A program made the translations under genes and the position numbers. From positions 62,001 through 126,000 of the forward strand of contig JADIZB010000004.1 in assembly GCA_016705005.1 (NCBI GenBank): a DNA stretch of 64,000 nucleotides, in the 5' to 3' direction. Positions 52,452 through 62,118 of the stretch are shown piece after piece (the stretch's first letter is position 1; every line of letters begins with the position of its first letter). A model generated the notes under the pieces. That model saw only the letters and a program-made list of their open reading frames with translations. It was not told the origin of the DNA and ran no database searches. The stretch comes from Bacteroidales bacterium. Lineage in GTDB: Bacteria; Bacteroidota; Bacteroidia; Bacteroidales; Lentimicrobiaceae.

Positions 52452-53579
52452 ATGAACAAATTAAATTTCATATGGATTGCCTGCCTGATGCAAACAGGTC
52501 TGTTCGCCCAGAATGATGTTACCATAGGAAAGTACAGGAAATTCGAATCAAAAATATTGGGTGGAGAATTAACCTATCTGGAACATCTGCCTGATGGATA
52601 TGAAAAATCGGACAAAACTTACCCTGTCATTTTCATGATGAACGGCCAGAATGTTTCCCAGTTTGCAAATGATGCCGCAACATTGGATAACCTGACAAAT
52701 GAACGGATTCCGGATATGATCCTTATCGGGATTTCCAACACGGGCATGGCCGATAAATATTGGTCCTGTCCCGACGACAGCGGTCATGTTACGGGAGGAA
52801 CAGTTTTCTCCACATTCTTAAAAGATGAGTTGATCCCCGAGATCAATAAGAATTACCGGACCAACGGCTACCAGATACTTTCCGGACAGTCAAATACCGG
52901 ACTATTCGTGATGTATAATTTATTGATTTACCCCGAAATGTTCGATGCCTGGGTAATAGCAAGCCCGATGTTTGGATGGTGCCCCGATTTCTTCTTAAAA
53001 AGCACCCGGTCCTTATTTAAAACTCATTCCGGGATCAAAAAAAAGCTATACATTTCTTATGGTGAACTTGATTATATTCAGGTTCTGAAACCAATAAATG
53101 ATTTTAAAGAAGTAATGAAAAGATCACCTGCAGGCCTTGAATGGAAGCTCGAAATGATTGATAATTCGGGTCATGTTGCATTTTCAACCATGAATAATGC
53201 ACTCCTGTTTTTCTTTTCCGGGTGTACAATGAATGCAGAGAGAAAAAAACTCAGCGTTCCTGAGATCAAATCTTATTTTGCAGAACTGTCGAAGGAATAT
53301 GGTTTTGAGGTAAATCCCAAGGCGGGCGTATTGCTCGACATGGCATTCGACCTTAGCGATGAACAAAAAACAGGCAATGCGATCGAAATGATGGAATATC
53401 TTATCAGCTTAGATCCTGATTCTGAAGTCAATTTTTATTGTTTGGGTCGATTATTCCAAAAAACCGGAAATATTGAATCAGCAAAAATAAACTACAACAA
53501 AGCCCTGAGCATCAATCCTGGCCACGAACCGTCAAAGGCTGCGCTGAACAAACTGAATAAACAAAAAGATTCGCAGTGA
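52452..53579 (+). CDS. Esterase D-like alpha/beta hydrolase with C-terminal TPR repeat
   Basis: I choose ATG 52452, which begins MNKLNFIWIACLMQTGLFAQ, a signal peptide; the frame upstream is only open, not expected. The 375-residue product has a putative-esterase domain (about 22-260, EHLPDGYEKSDKTYPVIFMMNGQ). The nucleophile elbow is GQSNTG near residues 144-149, where the family normally has GHSxGG, so the flanking residues are atypical. A catalytic His may be in NSGHVAFS. The last 60 residues form a TPR-like helical pair (NFYCLGRLFQKTGNIESAKINYNKALSINPGHEPS). It is secreted or periplasmic. The following gene encodes a shorter relative. Confidence 0.82.
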   Translation: MNKLNFIWIACLMQTGLFAQNDVTIGKYRKFESKILGGELTYLEHLPDGYEKSDKTYPVIFMMNGQNVSQFANDAATLDNLTNERIPDMILIGISNTGMADKYWSCPDDSGHVTGGTVFSTFLKDELIPEINKNYRTNGYQILSGQSNTGLFVMYNLLIYPEMFDAWVIASPMFGWCPDFFLKSTRSLFKTHSGIKKKLYISYGELDYIQVLKPINDFKEVMKRSPAGLEWKLEMIDNSGHVAFSTMNNALLFFFSGCTMNAERKKLSVPEIKSYFAELSKEYGFEVNPKAGVLLDMAFDLSDEQKTGNAIEMMEYLISLDPDSEVNFYCLGRLFQKTGNIESAKINYNKALSINPGHEPSKAALNKLNKQKDSQ

Positions 53580-53675
53580 TCTTTGTAGTTTAGGTAACAA
53601 CGTGCTATTGTTCATCCATATATGTAACTTTTCAGACATTGAACCGTCTTCAATAAAACTTAATAAAACAGAACA

Positions 53676-54539
53676 ATGATCAAATATAAAATGTACACAG
53701 GATTTCTGAATGAAATGAAGATTTGCGAAAGGATGTGGATTTTAACTTCCATGCTCATCCTGGCACAATTCAGCATCTGTTATGCCCAACAAAAAAGGAG
53801 TGATTTTACCATCGGTGATAAAATAAGCTTTGACTCCAAAGTGCTGAATGAACGGAAAACCATTGTTGTAATTCCTCCATATAACTACAAAGACAGGCCA
53901 GATGAGAAATTTCCTGTAGTTTACGTTCTGGATCCGGGAAATAATCTTTTTGCAACCTTCGGAATTGTGAATTATTACTCAGATATGTTGAAAATTATGC
54001 CCCGTATGATCATTGTGGGCATTGTTTCTAACGATAGAGAAAAGGATTATTTGCCCTCACCTTCGGAAGAACAACCAACTGGGGGAGGTGCTGATAAATT
54101 CCTTCAGTTTATCAGTTCAGAATTAGTCGCATTAATAGACTCAACGTACCCGTCAAATTCAGAACGTTGTATCATTGGCCATTCTGCAGGAGGATTATTT
54201 GCAATTTATGCACTCGAAAATGAACCTGAATTATTTAACTCATTTATCTGCATTGACCCGAGCTTATGGTACGATGACCAATCCTTCGTGAAGAAAATCC
54301 CCGACTTTCTTAAAAATAATAAGTATATTAAAAAATCAATCTTTATTTCATTGTCAAATGAAAAGGAAATGGGCGTTTTCTCTTTTGTTGAAATGCTTGA
54401 AAAATATGCTCCAGACGGGTTGAAATGGGATTACGTCCATTATAAAAGTGAGACACATAACTCGTTAGGCTTTAAAAGCATATGTGCGGGTTTTGAAATG
54501 ATTTATAAAGATTGGGGAATGGATGACAAAGAAAATTAG
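53676..54539 (+). CDS. Esterase D-like alpha/beta hydrolase
   Basis: The 287-residue protein has an N-terminal signal sequence (about residues 16-38, ERMWILTSMLILAQFSICYAQ; the true start may be an internal ATG at about residue 12 or 20). The putative-esterase domain follows: NERKTIVVIPPYNYKDRPDEKFPVVYVLDPGNN, GHSAGGLFAIYALENEPELFN with the nucleophile Ser, and a His in KSETHNSLGFKS. This is the canonical elbow that the preceding gene lacks. Such enzymes act on esters of small acids or on siderophore or ferulate-type substrates. The order of the two esterases and their similarity imply a duplication. Confidence 0.82.
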   Translation: MIKYKMYTGFLNEMKICERMWILTSMLILAQFSICYAQQKRSDFTIGDKISFDSKVLNERKTIVVIPPYNYKDRPDEKFPVVYVLDPGNNLFATFGIVNYYSDMLKIMPRMIIVGIVSNDREKDYLPSPSEEQPTGGGADKFLQFISSELVALIDSTYPSNSERCIIGHSAGGLFAIYALENEPELFNSFICIDPSLWYDDQSFVKKIPDFLKNNKYIKKSIFISLSNEKEMGVFSFVEMLEKYAPDGLKWDYVHYKSETHNSLGFKSICAGFEMIYKDWGMDDKEN

Positions 54540-54633
54540 CCAACGAATTGCTTTCTCAGGATTTCAGGAATGAGTCCACTCCGAAAACCAATTATTTGAC
54601 ATTTATCTGGTTAACAATAAAATAGGGAACAAA

Positions 54634-56130
54634 ATGAGAATTTCTATTTGCCTTTTATCGATCATGGTTGCGGTTAATTGTCAATCACAAATACTTACAA
54701 ATGAGAATCCGCAATATTCTTTTGAAACAGAAAGCAGAATAAAAAGAATAACAGAAAATCTGATAGTGGGTGATCAATTTCTGAATTCTTATAAGAAAGC
54801 AACTTTAGAAGAAAGGTTGGCATTTTATAAAATCCCTGGAATAAGTATAGCCGTTATCGATAATGGAGAAATTAATTGGGCAAGGGGGTTTGGGTATAAA
54901 GATGTTGGCACGAAAGAGCCTGTTACACAAAACACACTTTTTCAAGCTGCCTCAATAAGTAAAGTATTAACTGCAATTGCATTTATGAAATTGAAGGAAA
55001 ACCAGGAAATTGATTTGGATATTGATGTTAATTCATATTTAAAATCATGGAAGATACCTTCAAATAACGGATGGCAACCCAGCGTTAAACTAAGGGAACT
55101 CTTAAGCCATACTGCGGGTATGACTGTGAGTGGTTTTGGCGGGTATTCAATAGATAAAAAAAGACCCACAACCATTCAAATACTGAACGGAGAAAATCCG
55201 GCTAATTCCTTACCCATAAAAGTAAATATTTTTCCAGGCTTACACGCCCGCTACTCGGGTGGTGGATTCGTTGTAGCACAGTTAATTCTGGAAGATAAAT
55301 TCAAACATTCGTTCGATTTTATCATGGATAGTTTAGTCTTATCTCCACTAAACCTTAAATCTAGCACTTTTGAGCAACCTCCATCGGGAGTAAAAGAGAA
55401 ATTAACAGCCACAGGTTATGTTTTAGACTATCAACCGGTAAATGGGAAATATGACATACACCCTGAAATGGCAGCGGCAGGTCTTTGGACAACTCCCTTG
55501 GAATTAGCCAGAATTATAATAGAAATTCAGAATGCGGTCAAGGGAAAATCGGATTATATCAGTGCCGAAAGTGCGAACGAGATGCTTACAAAGCAAAACA
55601 CTGATGCCACTGGCATAGGCCTTGGGTTCTGGTTTTATCAGGATTCCGGGGGAGATTCCCTATTGTTTACACATGCAGGTGGAAATGATGGATTTCAATC
55701 TGTATTTTTTGGATATAAGAGTTTGGGAAAAGGAGTCATTGTCATGATAAATTCCAGCAATGATTATGAATTGATGTATGAAGTAATCCGATCGGTAGCA
55801 TCGGAATATAATTGGCCGGATAAGTTTAACAACGAAATCAAAAAGCATGAAATAAAGAATGAAGTATTGGATGCTTATTCAGGTAAATACACCTTCGATC
55901 AGGATGGTGATATAATTATCAAAAATGACAACGGCAGATTATCCCTTCAAATGCCATCGCAAACCCCGGTTTGTCTGATTGCTGAAAGTGATAATCAATT
56001 TTATTCTGACCAATTGAATATTAAAGTGATATTCAGTTATTCCGGAAATAAAGTTGAAAATTTAACCATACAACAGGAAGGAGCAAACAGCATTTCGGCA
56101 AGAAAAACAGAGGATAAACTTTTGGAATAG
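54634..56130 (+). CDS. Serine hydrolase (class C beta-lactamase/penicillin-binding superfamily)
   Basis: This 498-residue protein starts with a short exported N-terminus (MRISICLLSIMVAVNCQSQ). The catalytic SxxK is AASISKVLTAIAF (about 108-120). The second motif YSG lies at ARYSGGGFVVAQL near 206-218, and the third, HxG-type, is near FTHAGGNDGFQSVFFG (about 345). LRELLSHTAGM is the typical family strand. The C-terminal 120 residues form a lipocalin-like extra domain (LDAYSGKYTFDQDGDIIIKNDNGRLSLQM). It could be an esterase, D-aminopeptidase or beta-lactamase-like enzyme; the sequence does not decide which. Confidence 0.85.
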   Translation: MRISICLLSIMVAVNCQSQILTNENPQYSFETESRIKRITENLIVGDQFLNSYKKATLEERLAFYKIPGISIAVIDNGEINWARGFGYKDVGTKEPVTQNTLFQAASISKVLTAIAFMKLKENQEIDLDIDVNSYLKSWKIPSNNGWQPSVKLRELLSHTAGMTVSGFGGYSIDKKRPTTIQILNGENPANSLPIKVNIFPGLHARYSGGGFVVAQLILEDKFKHSFDFIMDSLVLSPLNLKSSTFEQPPSGVKEKLTATGYVLDYQPVNGKYDIHPEMAAAGLWTTPLELARIIIEIQNAVKGKSDYISAESANEMLTKQNTDATGIGLGFWFYQDSGGDSLLFTHAGGNDGFQSVFFGYKSLGKGVIVMINSSNDYELMYEVIRSVASEYNWPDKFNNEIKKHEIKNEVLDAYSGKYTFDQDGDIIIKNDNGRLSLQMPSQTPVCLIAESDNQFYSDQLNIKVIFSYSGNKVENLTIQQEGANSISARKTEDKLLE

Positions 56131-56229
56131 TTATTCTTTCAGAAAGATAACGAAACCAGGACTGACTGCGCCGAAGGCGGCAGGCAAGTGATGAAGAAAT
56201 TAAAATTAAATTATTCAAACATGACGTGT

Positions 56230-57481
56230 ATGAAAACTAAGATGTTATTTATGATCTTTCTGATTTCTACAATTTCTATATTCGGACAGGGCGTTTCTCA
56301 AAAATATCCGGCCCTGATCAGAATCGCAGACTCACTTTACAACGCGAAAGACTTTAAAAATTCTGCTTTTGCATTTTCAAAAGCATTTAAGGTAAATGGA
56401 TGGAAAGCCTCATCAAAAGAGCATTATAACGCCGCCTGTTCATGGGCGTTGGCAAACGAACCCGACAGTGCCTTCTATCATTTAAATCACATTGCCACTA
56501 AAATGAATTACACGGATTATGGGCACATTAAGGTAGATCCTGATTTTAAATCACTTTATAATGATAAAAAAGGTGGCCTCCCCTGATTGAGTTGGTCAGG
56601 GTAAATAAAGAATTAGCCTATGCCAATATAGATTTTATAAATATAGATGGATTCAAAGTCGAAGCCTTGACTTCCGGGATGCAAAATCATAAAGCAGATA
56701 AGCCTGTGGTTGTTTTTGAAAATGGTTTGGCAAGTAGTTTCGGGAGTTGGGATATTGTAGTGGAAGAAATCTCCAGAACAAATACGGTGTTTCGATACAA
56801 TCGTCCGGGAATAGGAGAATCGGAAGATGACAGCCTTCCTCCTACCACTGACCACATAGTTAACAATCTGAGAAAAATGCTTTTTCAAAAAGGATTGAAA
56901 CCACCCTATTTATTGGTTTCCCATTCATTTGGCGGAGCTTATATCAGGAGTTATGCCTCCATGGTTCCACAGGAAATTGCAGGCCTGGTTTTTGTTGACC
57001 CCGTTGACTTTACGCAAAAAAAAGGAGATGGTGATCTGCCATATCTCGAAATTGGATTGACACAACATCAGATTGATTCAATTTTTGGAAAGCCATACGA
57101 TAGTTTTATTGAGAAACTTTATGAAGAAATGCCTGCTTTCTATGTTGAGGAAGTCAAAATTTTAAGGTCGTTGTATGACAGTGAGTTTAAAGAATGTGAC
57201 AGCAATCCCTTGCCCGATGTGCCTGTGCATTTTATTCAGGCAGGGGATACACTTCTAATGAAGAACCTACCATTTATGACAGAGAGAAATTGTGGAGAAT
57301 TGATAATTATCTTAAAATGAAACGCTGGCTCGCGCTTATCAACCCCTTGAAATATGGAAAGTACTTCTATAGTTCGCAATCGGGCCACCTCATTCAACAG
57401 GATGACCCTGGTCTGATAATTTCAAGTATTAAACTGGCTTTACAGGATTATGATAAAATCAAAAAAGAAATCAGCCGCTAA
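56230..57481 (+). pseudogene. Alpha/beta hydrolase with TPR-like N-terminus, two frameshifts
   Basis: Three overlapping or abutting frames make one gene. The first (to 56586) has a signal peptide (MKTKMLFMIFLISTISIFGQ) and a TPR-like segment, ending at DKKGGLP after the A6 run 56566-56571. The second (56592-57320) has the hydrolase body with the SHSFGG nucleophile elbow (about 40% along) and RYNRPGIGESEDD. The third (57290-57481) has the catalytic-His segment SSQSGHLIQQDDPGLI. Adding one base in the A6 run gives DKKRWPPLIELVRVNKELA, as in relatives, and a second missing base near 57245-57260 joins GDT to NEEPTIYDREKLW. The repaired protein is 417 residues. As it stands, the catalytic His is cut off. 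Confidence 0.82.
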
Positions 57482-57599
57482 CACGTATTTATTTTATTCC
57501 GGCTGGTGACTTACTTATCAGGCTCACGGCTTTAAACTGAAAAAGATGAATCAAATAAAATTTCCATTTCAAGCCCAGTGGAGGTATATTTTAAACTAT

Positions 57600-57607
57600 T
57601 AAATTTG
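57600..57607 (+). promoter_or_regulatory. -7 promoter box for the first MDR oxidoreductase
   Basis: TAAATTTG matches TAnnTTTG, 23 nt upstream of ATG 57631. Confidence 0.5.
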
Positions 57608-57630
57608 GGAAAAGGAATGAATTAACCAAA

Positions 57631-58632
57631 ATGAAAGCAATTGTTTATACAAAATATGGTCCACCAGAAGTTCTTCAACTCAGAGAGGTACCAAAACCTG
57701 TACCCAAAAACAACGAAGTGCTGATTAAAATACATGCCACAACCGTAAATCGGACTGACTGCGGATTCCGAAAACCACAATATCCTGTCATTATCAGGTT
57801 GGTCAATGGCCTCTTTAAGCCTAAAAAAACGACATTAGGGAGTGAATTGGCCGGCGAAATTGAAGCTATTGGTAAGGATGTAAAATCATTTAAGCCAGGC
57901 GACATGGTTTTTGGATTAAGCACAATGAATTTTGGAGCACATGCAGAATACATTTGTCTGCCAGAAACGGCTTCAATCACCACCAAGCCGGCCAATTTCT
58001 CATTCAATGAGGCTGCAGCCGTGTGCGATGGACTAATGGTTGCAATTGCTTTCATCCGGAAAATAGATATTGCAATTGAAAAAGAAATTCTGATCAATGG
58101 AGCCTCAGGATCTATAGGTTCTGCATGTTTGCAACTTGCTAAATATTATGGTGCAGAAGTTACGGCCGTATGTGATACTAAAAATACAGAAGTAGTGAAA
58201 TTACTTGGTGCAGATGAAGTTATTGATTACACCCAGGAAGATTTTACAAAGAAGGGTAAATTGTATGATGTTGTTATTGATTCCGTCGGTAAAAGTTCTT
58301 TTTTCCGTTGTAAAAAAATATTAAAACCAGGAGGGGTTTATTTTTCATCAGAACTTGGCTATTTGGCTCAGAATATTTTTTTAGCTCTCTTTACTCCAAT
58401 CAACAGCATCCTTCCTGGTCGGAATAGAGGTAAAAGTGTTAAGTTTCCGATTCCGAAAGACAGTAAAGAAGATATTATCTTTTTCAAAGAACTGATAGAA
58501 GCCGGAAAGTATAAAGCAGTTATAGACAGGATTTACTCCCTGGAAAAAATTGTAGAGGCTACAAAATATGTTGAAACAGGACAGAAAACAGGAAATGTAG
58601 TGTTAACGGTCGAACATCATGATCAATTCTAA
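57631..58632 (+). CDS. MDR-superfamily oxidoreductase (quinone oxidoreductase-like), first of pair
   Basis: The 333-residue protein is a medium-chain dehydrogenase/reductase without the structural zinc cysteines. The N-terminal catalytic domain begins MKAIVYTKYGPPEVLQLREVPKPVPKNNEVLIKI. The cofactor domain has the glycine motif GASGSIGSACLQLAK (about 152-166), and LGADEVIDYTQEDF is typical of the quinone oxidoreductase/zeta-crystallin group. It would use NADPH to reduce an enone or quinone. It has its own promoter and is 20 nt upstream of a paralogue. The region looks more AT-rich in its codons than the flanking genes. Confidence 0.9.
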   Translation: MKAIVYTKYGPPEVLQLREVPKPVPKNNEVLIKIHATTVNRTDCGFRKPQYPVIIRLVNGLFKPKKTTLGSELAGEIEAIGKDVKSFKPGDMVFGLSTMNFGAHAEYICLPETASITTKPANFSFNEAAAVCDGLMVAIAFIRKIDIAIEKEILINGASGSIGSACLQLAKYYGAEVTAVCDTKNTEVVKLLGADEVIDYTQEDFTKKGKLYDVVIDSVGKSSFFRCKKILKPGGVYFSSELGYLAQNIFLALFTPINSILPGRNRGKSVKFPIPKDSKEDIIFFKELIEAGKYKAVIDRIYSLEKIVEATKYVETGQKTGNVVLTVEHHDQF

Positions 58633-58652
58633 GCTGGTCCGGAGGAAAAAAT

Positions 58653-59666
58653 ATGAAAGCAATAGTTTACACAAAATATGGTGGACCAGATGTTCTTAAG
58701 ATACAGGAGGTGGAAACGCCTTCTCCAAAAGGAAATGAAGTCCTTATAAGAGTTCATGCTGTTTCAGTAAATTTTGGAGATATCAGTGCCCGGAATTTTA
58801 AAAATATTACAGCAAAAGAATTTAATATGCCACTCCTCTTTTGGATTCTTGCGCGATTTGGTTTTGGCTATAGTAAACCTAAAATTAAAATTTTGGGAAA
58901 CTCCTTTGCTGGTGAAGTTGTAACGATTGGTAATGAGGTTTTACTTTATAAGAAAGGCGATTCTGTTTTTGGCTACACCGGGGAAAGTATGGGTGCCTAT
59001 GCTCAGTTTCTTTGTATGCCCGAAAATGGTATTCTTGCTTCAAAACCTTCAAAAATGACTTATGAAGAAGCTTCTGTTATACCGTATGGAATTATGATGG
59101 CTATGAAGTTACTTGGAAAAGTAAATATTCAAAAAGGACAAAAAGTACTTATTGTTGGTGCATCCGGAGGGATTGGCTCTGCAGCAGTTCAACTTGCCAA
59201 ACATCACTTTGGTGCAGAAGTAACAGGAGTTTGTGGCACTCAAAGAGTAGCGTTTGTGAAAAATCTGGGAGCAGACAAAGTAATTGATTATGAATTGGAA
59301 GATTTTACAAAAAATGGAGAAACTTATGACCTTATTTTTGACATTTTAGGCAAAGGCTCTTTCTCAACTTACAAAACTTCTCTGAATAAAAACGGAACCT
59401 ATTTATCAGCCAGTTTTAAAACTAAAAAATTACTTCAAATGCTTTTGACATCTGTTACAGGTCAAAAGAAAGTTGTTTGTGCGCTTGTAAGTCCAGCAAA
59501 AGAAGATTTACTTTTTATAAATGAACTTGTTGAAGAAGGAAAAATTAAATCAATAATTGATAAAAGTTTCCCTCTCGAACAAACAGCAGAAGCACACAGA
59601 TATGTTGAAAGCAGAAGGAAACAGGGAGATGTAGTAATAACACCACTCTCCCCTGCCCTGCTATAA
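58653..59666 (+). CDS. MDR-superfamily oxidoreductase, second of pair
   Basis: The 337-residue protein resembles the previous gene product throughout: MKAIVYTKYGGPDVLKIQEVETPSPKGNEVLIRV at the N-terminus, GASGGIGSAAVQLAKHHFGAEV in the cofactor loop (about 172-193), and LGADKVIDYELEDF. It starts 20 nt after its neighbour and both are likely on one mRNA. Its codons are visibly AT-biased (many AAA, ATT, GAA). Transfer followed by duplication is possible. Its substrate is unknown. Confidence 0.9.
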   Translation: MKAIVYTKYGGPDVLKIQEVETPSPKGNEVLIRVHAVSVNFGDISARNFKNITAKEFNMPLLFWILARFGFGYSKPKIKILGNSFAGEVVTIGNEVLLYKKGDSVFGYTGESMGAYAQFLCMPENGILASKPSKMTYEEASVIPYGIMMAMKLLGKVNIQKGQKVLIVGASGGIGSAAVQLAKHHFGAEVTGVCGTQRVAFVKNLGADKVIDYELEDFTKNGETYDLIFDILGKGSFSTYKTSLNKNGTYLSASFKTKKLLQMLLTSVTGQKKVVCALVSPAKEDLLFINELVEEGKIKSIIDKSFPLEQTAEAHRYVESRRKQGDVVITPLSPALL

Positions 59667-60046
59667 CTTTCCTGAAAACTTTGTCATTATAAACGAAGTG
59701 AGGAACCGACAAAAGAGCCTGTCCCGCCATTTTTGCCTGAGAACTCATCGAAGGTAATCTCCTATAAATCAGTCGCACTCTGCTGATTTATTATATCAGG
59801 CTGATGATGTTTATAATGGCTCATTGCAATTTACTAACTTTACTAACAGGTTACGAAACAACATTATCAAACTTCCAATCAAAATAAATTCACAAACCAC
59901 TGGGTGCAAATCTAACCCGGGGCTCAGACGATATTCTTTAAATTTGAATGTTGGTTAATGAAAAACCCTTGTTCGTTAAACAGATTTTTAATTCAATATA
60001 CCCAGACTGATCTTTGCTTCATGTTTAACCAATCAAGTTCAAAATC
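59667..60046. other. Intergenic region, no gene seen
   Basis: 380 nt with no supported gene. A minus-strand frame that overlaps the MDR gene end (59545-59778) is a shadow. The sequence just before the LytS gene contains GATCTTTG near 60010-60020, a weak promoter-like string. Confidence 0.4.
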
Positions 60047-61153
60047 ATGAAAAAATCAGTAAAGATTGCCCTCCATGCCACCTTCTGGATAATGCTCCCG
60101 TTAACCATAACATTTTATGACTGGGCGGGGCAGGCCGATGACTTTTTCGGCATGGCCAGTCATTCAAAAAGCTTCTTCCACATTCTGTATCAGAACTTTC
60201 AATCCCTGTTCGTAAGGCCGGATATCGGAAGTGACCTGCTAAGCATCTCAAATATCCTGGGAATACTTTTTAATGTCTTCTGCGAAGTGATCTATCCTCT
60301 GGTTATTTTCTACCTGTTCTATGGCTATTACTCGCCAAAATCACTGACAAAAACAAGCTTCAGAAAATACCTTGTACCGGGCCTGTTTATTGTGATTGTA
60401 CCCTTTGGTATTACAACCCTTTTCAGCACTTTTATCTTTTCCGTAAACCTGGGTTTCTATTCCTTCCTGAGCCTTATTTATGCATTTACTGTGTTTTTCG
60501 CAATTTCAGGTTTCTTCTTTTTCCTGCTCGAAAACTGGTTCGAATCGCAGAAACTCGCCAGGGAAAACCTGCAAAGTGAACTGGCATTGCTTAAGAATCA
60601 GATCAACCCCCATTTTTTGTTCAACACCCTGAACAATATCGATAGCCTGATAAAGAGCAATACGGAGAAAGCTTCCCATACCCTGTTGAAGCTTTCTGAG
60701 ATTCTGCGATATATGATCTATGATACGAATACGGATAAGGTGCAGCTGGCTGATGAAATCAGGCATATTGAAAGCTATATCGAACTTCAGAAACTCCAGG
60801 TTGCAAACAGGGACCTGATCCGTTTCAATGTCTCCGGCAACACCAGTAACATAAAGGTTGCACCCATGCTGTTTATCCCTTTCGTTGAAAATGCTTTTAA
60901 ACATTGTACGGATAAAAGCCTGGCCGGTGCCATCAGGATCACTTTTACCATCCGTGACAAGCAGTTGCTTTTTGAATCAGAAAACATCGCTGACCTTACG
61001 AAGCGGATCTCTAAGGATGAATCAAGCGGTGTCGGATTGAACATTGTAAGGCGGAGGCTTGAACTTATTTATCCGGGCAGGCATTCACTCAACATTAAAG
61101 AAGAGAACAAAACCTTCAGCGTAACTTTATCCGTAAACACCGATGAGCATTAA
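60047..61153 (+). CDS. LytS/YehU-type sensor histidine kinase
   Basis: The 368-residue protein has four or so membrane helices (about residues 8-22, 70-95, 108-130, 137-165). The His_kinase domain opens with LKNQINPHFLFNTLNNIDSLI; the phosphoaccepting His is near residue 188. The ATP-binding HATPase domain includes MLFIPFVENAFKHCTD (N box) and SGVGLNIVRRRLELIYPGRH (G box). This is the atypical kinase class that pairs with LytTR regulators. The next gene is exactly that and overlaps by 11 nt, so they are translationally coupled. The signal is unknown. Confidence 0.93.
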   Translation: MKKSVKIALHATFWIMLPLTITFYDWAGQADDFFGMASHSKSFFHILYQNFQSLFVRPDIGSDLLSISNILGILFNVFCEVIYPLVIFYLFYGYYSPKSLTKTSFRKYLVPGLFIVIVPFGITTLFSTFIFSVNLGFYSFLSLIYAFTVFFAISGFFFFLLENWFESQKLARENLQSELALLKNQINPHFLFNTLNNIDSLIKSNTEKASHTLLKLSEILRYMIYDTNTDKVQLADEIRHIESYIELQKLQVANRDLIRFNVSGNTSNIKVAPMLFIPFVENAFKHCTDKSLAGAIRITFTIRDKQLLFESENIADLTKRISKDESSGVGLNIVRRRLELIYPGRHSLNIKEENKTFSVTLSVNTDEH

Positions 61154-61829
61154 CTGCATAGTTGTCGACGATACCCCTCTGGCTGTTGAAAAGCTGGAGG
61201 GGTTTATCGCTCAGGTCCCGCACCTGAATCTGTTGAAATCATTCAATAACGGTCTTGAAGCTATTTCCTTTATCAAAACCAATCCGGTTGACCTGGTTTT
61301 TCTCGATATTCAGATGGAACAATTCTCAGGTCTTCAGTTTCTTGATTCGCTGCAGAACCCGCCACAGATTATCATTGTGTCGGCATACAGTCAATATGCC
61401 GTCAGTGGTTTTGACCATTCGGTGACCGATTACCTGTTAAAGCCGTACTCATTTGAGCGGTTTCTGAAGGCAGTGGATAAAGTAAAGACAGACCCTGAAA
61501 CTAAATCTTTGAAAGAGTACATGTTTGTAAAGACGGAGTACCGGATGGAACGGGTAAATTTCTCCGACATTCTGTACATCGAGGGTAAGGGTGCCTATCT
61601 GAGGATCATCACTCAAAAAGCTAAAATCATGACTTTACAAAACTTTCAGCATATGGAAAATCTGCTGCCGGCAGATAATTTCATGCGCATCCATAAATCC
61701 TTTATAGTGGCGCTGAATAAAATTGAAAGCATCGAACGGAACAGAATCAGGATCGGATCTGAAATCATCCCGATCGGTTTGAGTTACCGGGAGCGGTTTA
61801 TAAAAATGATCAATGCATCTGAAACATGA
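61143..61829 (+). CDS. LytTR-family response regulator
   Basis: The 228-residue protein has a receiver domain (residues 1-115) with acidic pair D9-D10, phosphoacceptor D55 in VFLDIQMEQFSG, and LLKPYSFERF (conserved Lys). The C-terminal LytTR DNA-binding domain (about 130-228) has ILYIEGKGAYLRIIT, FMRIHKSFIVALNKIE and IPIGLSYRERF. It overlaps the kinase gene by 11 nt. LytTR proteins bind direct repeats upstream of target genes; no target site was identified here. Confidence 0.95.
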   Translation: MSINCIVVDDTPLAVEKLEGFIAQVPHLNLLKSFNNGLEAISFIKTNPVDLVFLDIQMEQFSGLQFLDSLQNPPQIIIVSAYSQYAVSGFDHSVTDYLLKPYSFERFLKAVDKVKTDPETKSLKEYMFVKTEYRMERVNFSDILYIEGKGAYLRIITQKAKIMTLQNFQHMENLLPADNFMRIHKSFIVALNKIESIERNRIRIGSEIIPIGLSYRERFIKMINASET

Positions 61830-61843
61830 TGAAAAAACGAATC

Positions 61844-61892
61844 TAAAACGAATATGAGATTCCTCACTTCGTTCGGAATGACAAGGCTTTCA
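61844..61892. repeat. Fragment of an intergenic GGAATGAC-type repeat
   Basis: ATGAGATTCCTCACTTCGTTCGGAATGACAAGG resembles the widespread GATTTCTCxxTTCGTTCGxAATGAC intergenic element, and is close to the sequence nested at the right edge of the window. Confidence 0.5.
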
Positions 61893-61932
61893 GGAGAATG
61901 CCATCAATTTTAAGAGTCTGACAAACAACAAT

Positions 61933-62118
61933 ATGCCCCGGATTTCAGAGACTATAGTATCGGGTTATTACAACGCCATATTGAACTTGTCTGATATACT
62001 TAGCAAAACCAACGACAAAAAAGACAAAACTCATCTTAAACTACTTTTTGAAAAGCATCTCAAAATCGGATACGACAAAGAATATGAGAATGAAATACAA
62101 AATGAGTTGAATCATTAA
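61933..62118 (+). CDS. Small charged protein, doubtful
   Basis: A 61-residue frame, strongly charged and helical (NLSDILSKTNDKKDKTHLKLLFEKHLKIGYDKEYENEIQNELNH). There is no signal peptide, no known motif and no clear promoter box. It follows the intergenic repeat fragment and may be a remnant of a larger gene or a chance frame. I include it at low confidence. Confidence 0.3.
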   Translation: MPRISETIVSGYYNAILNLSDILSKTNDKKDKTHLKLLFEKHLKIGYDKEYENEIQNELNH

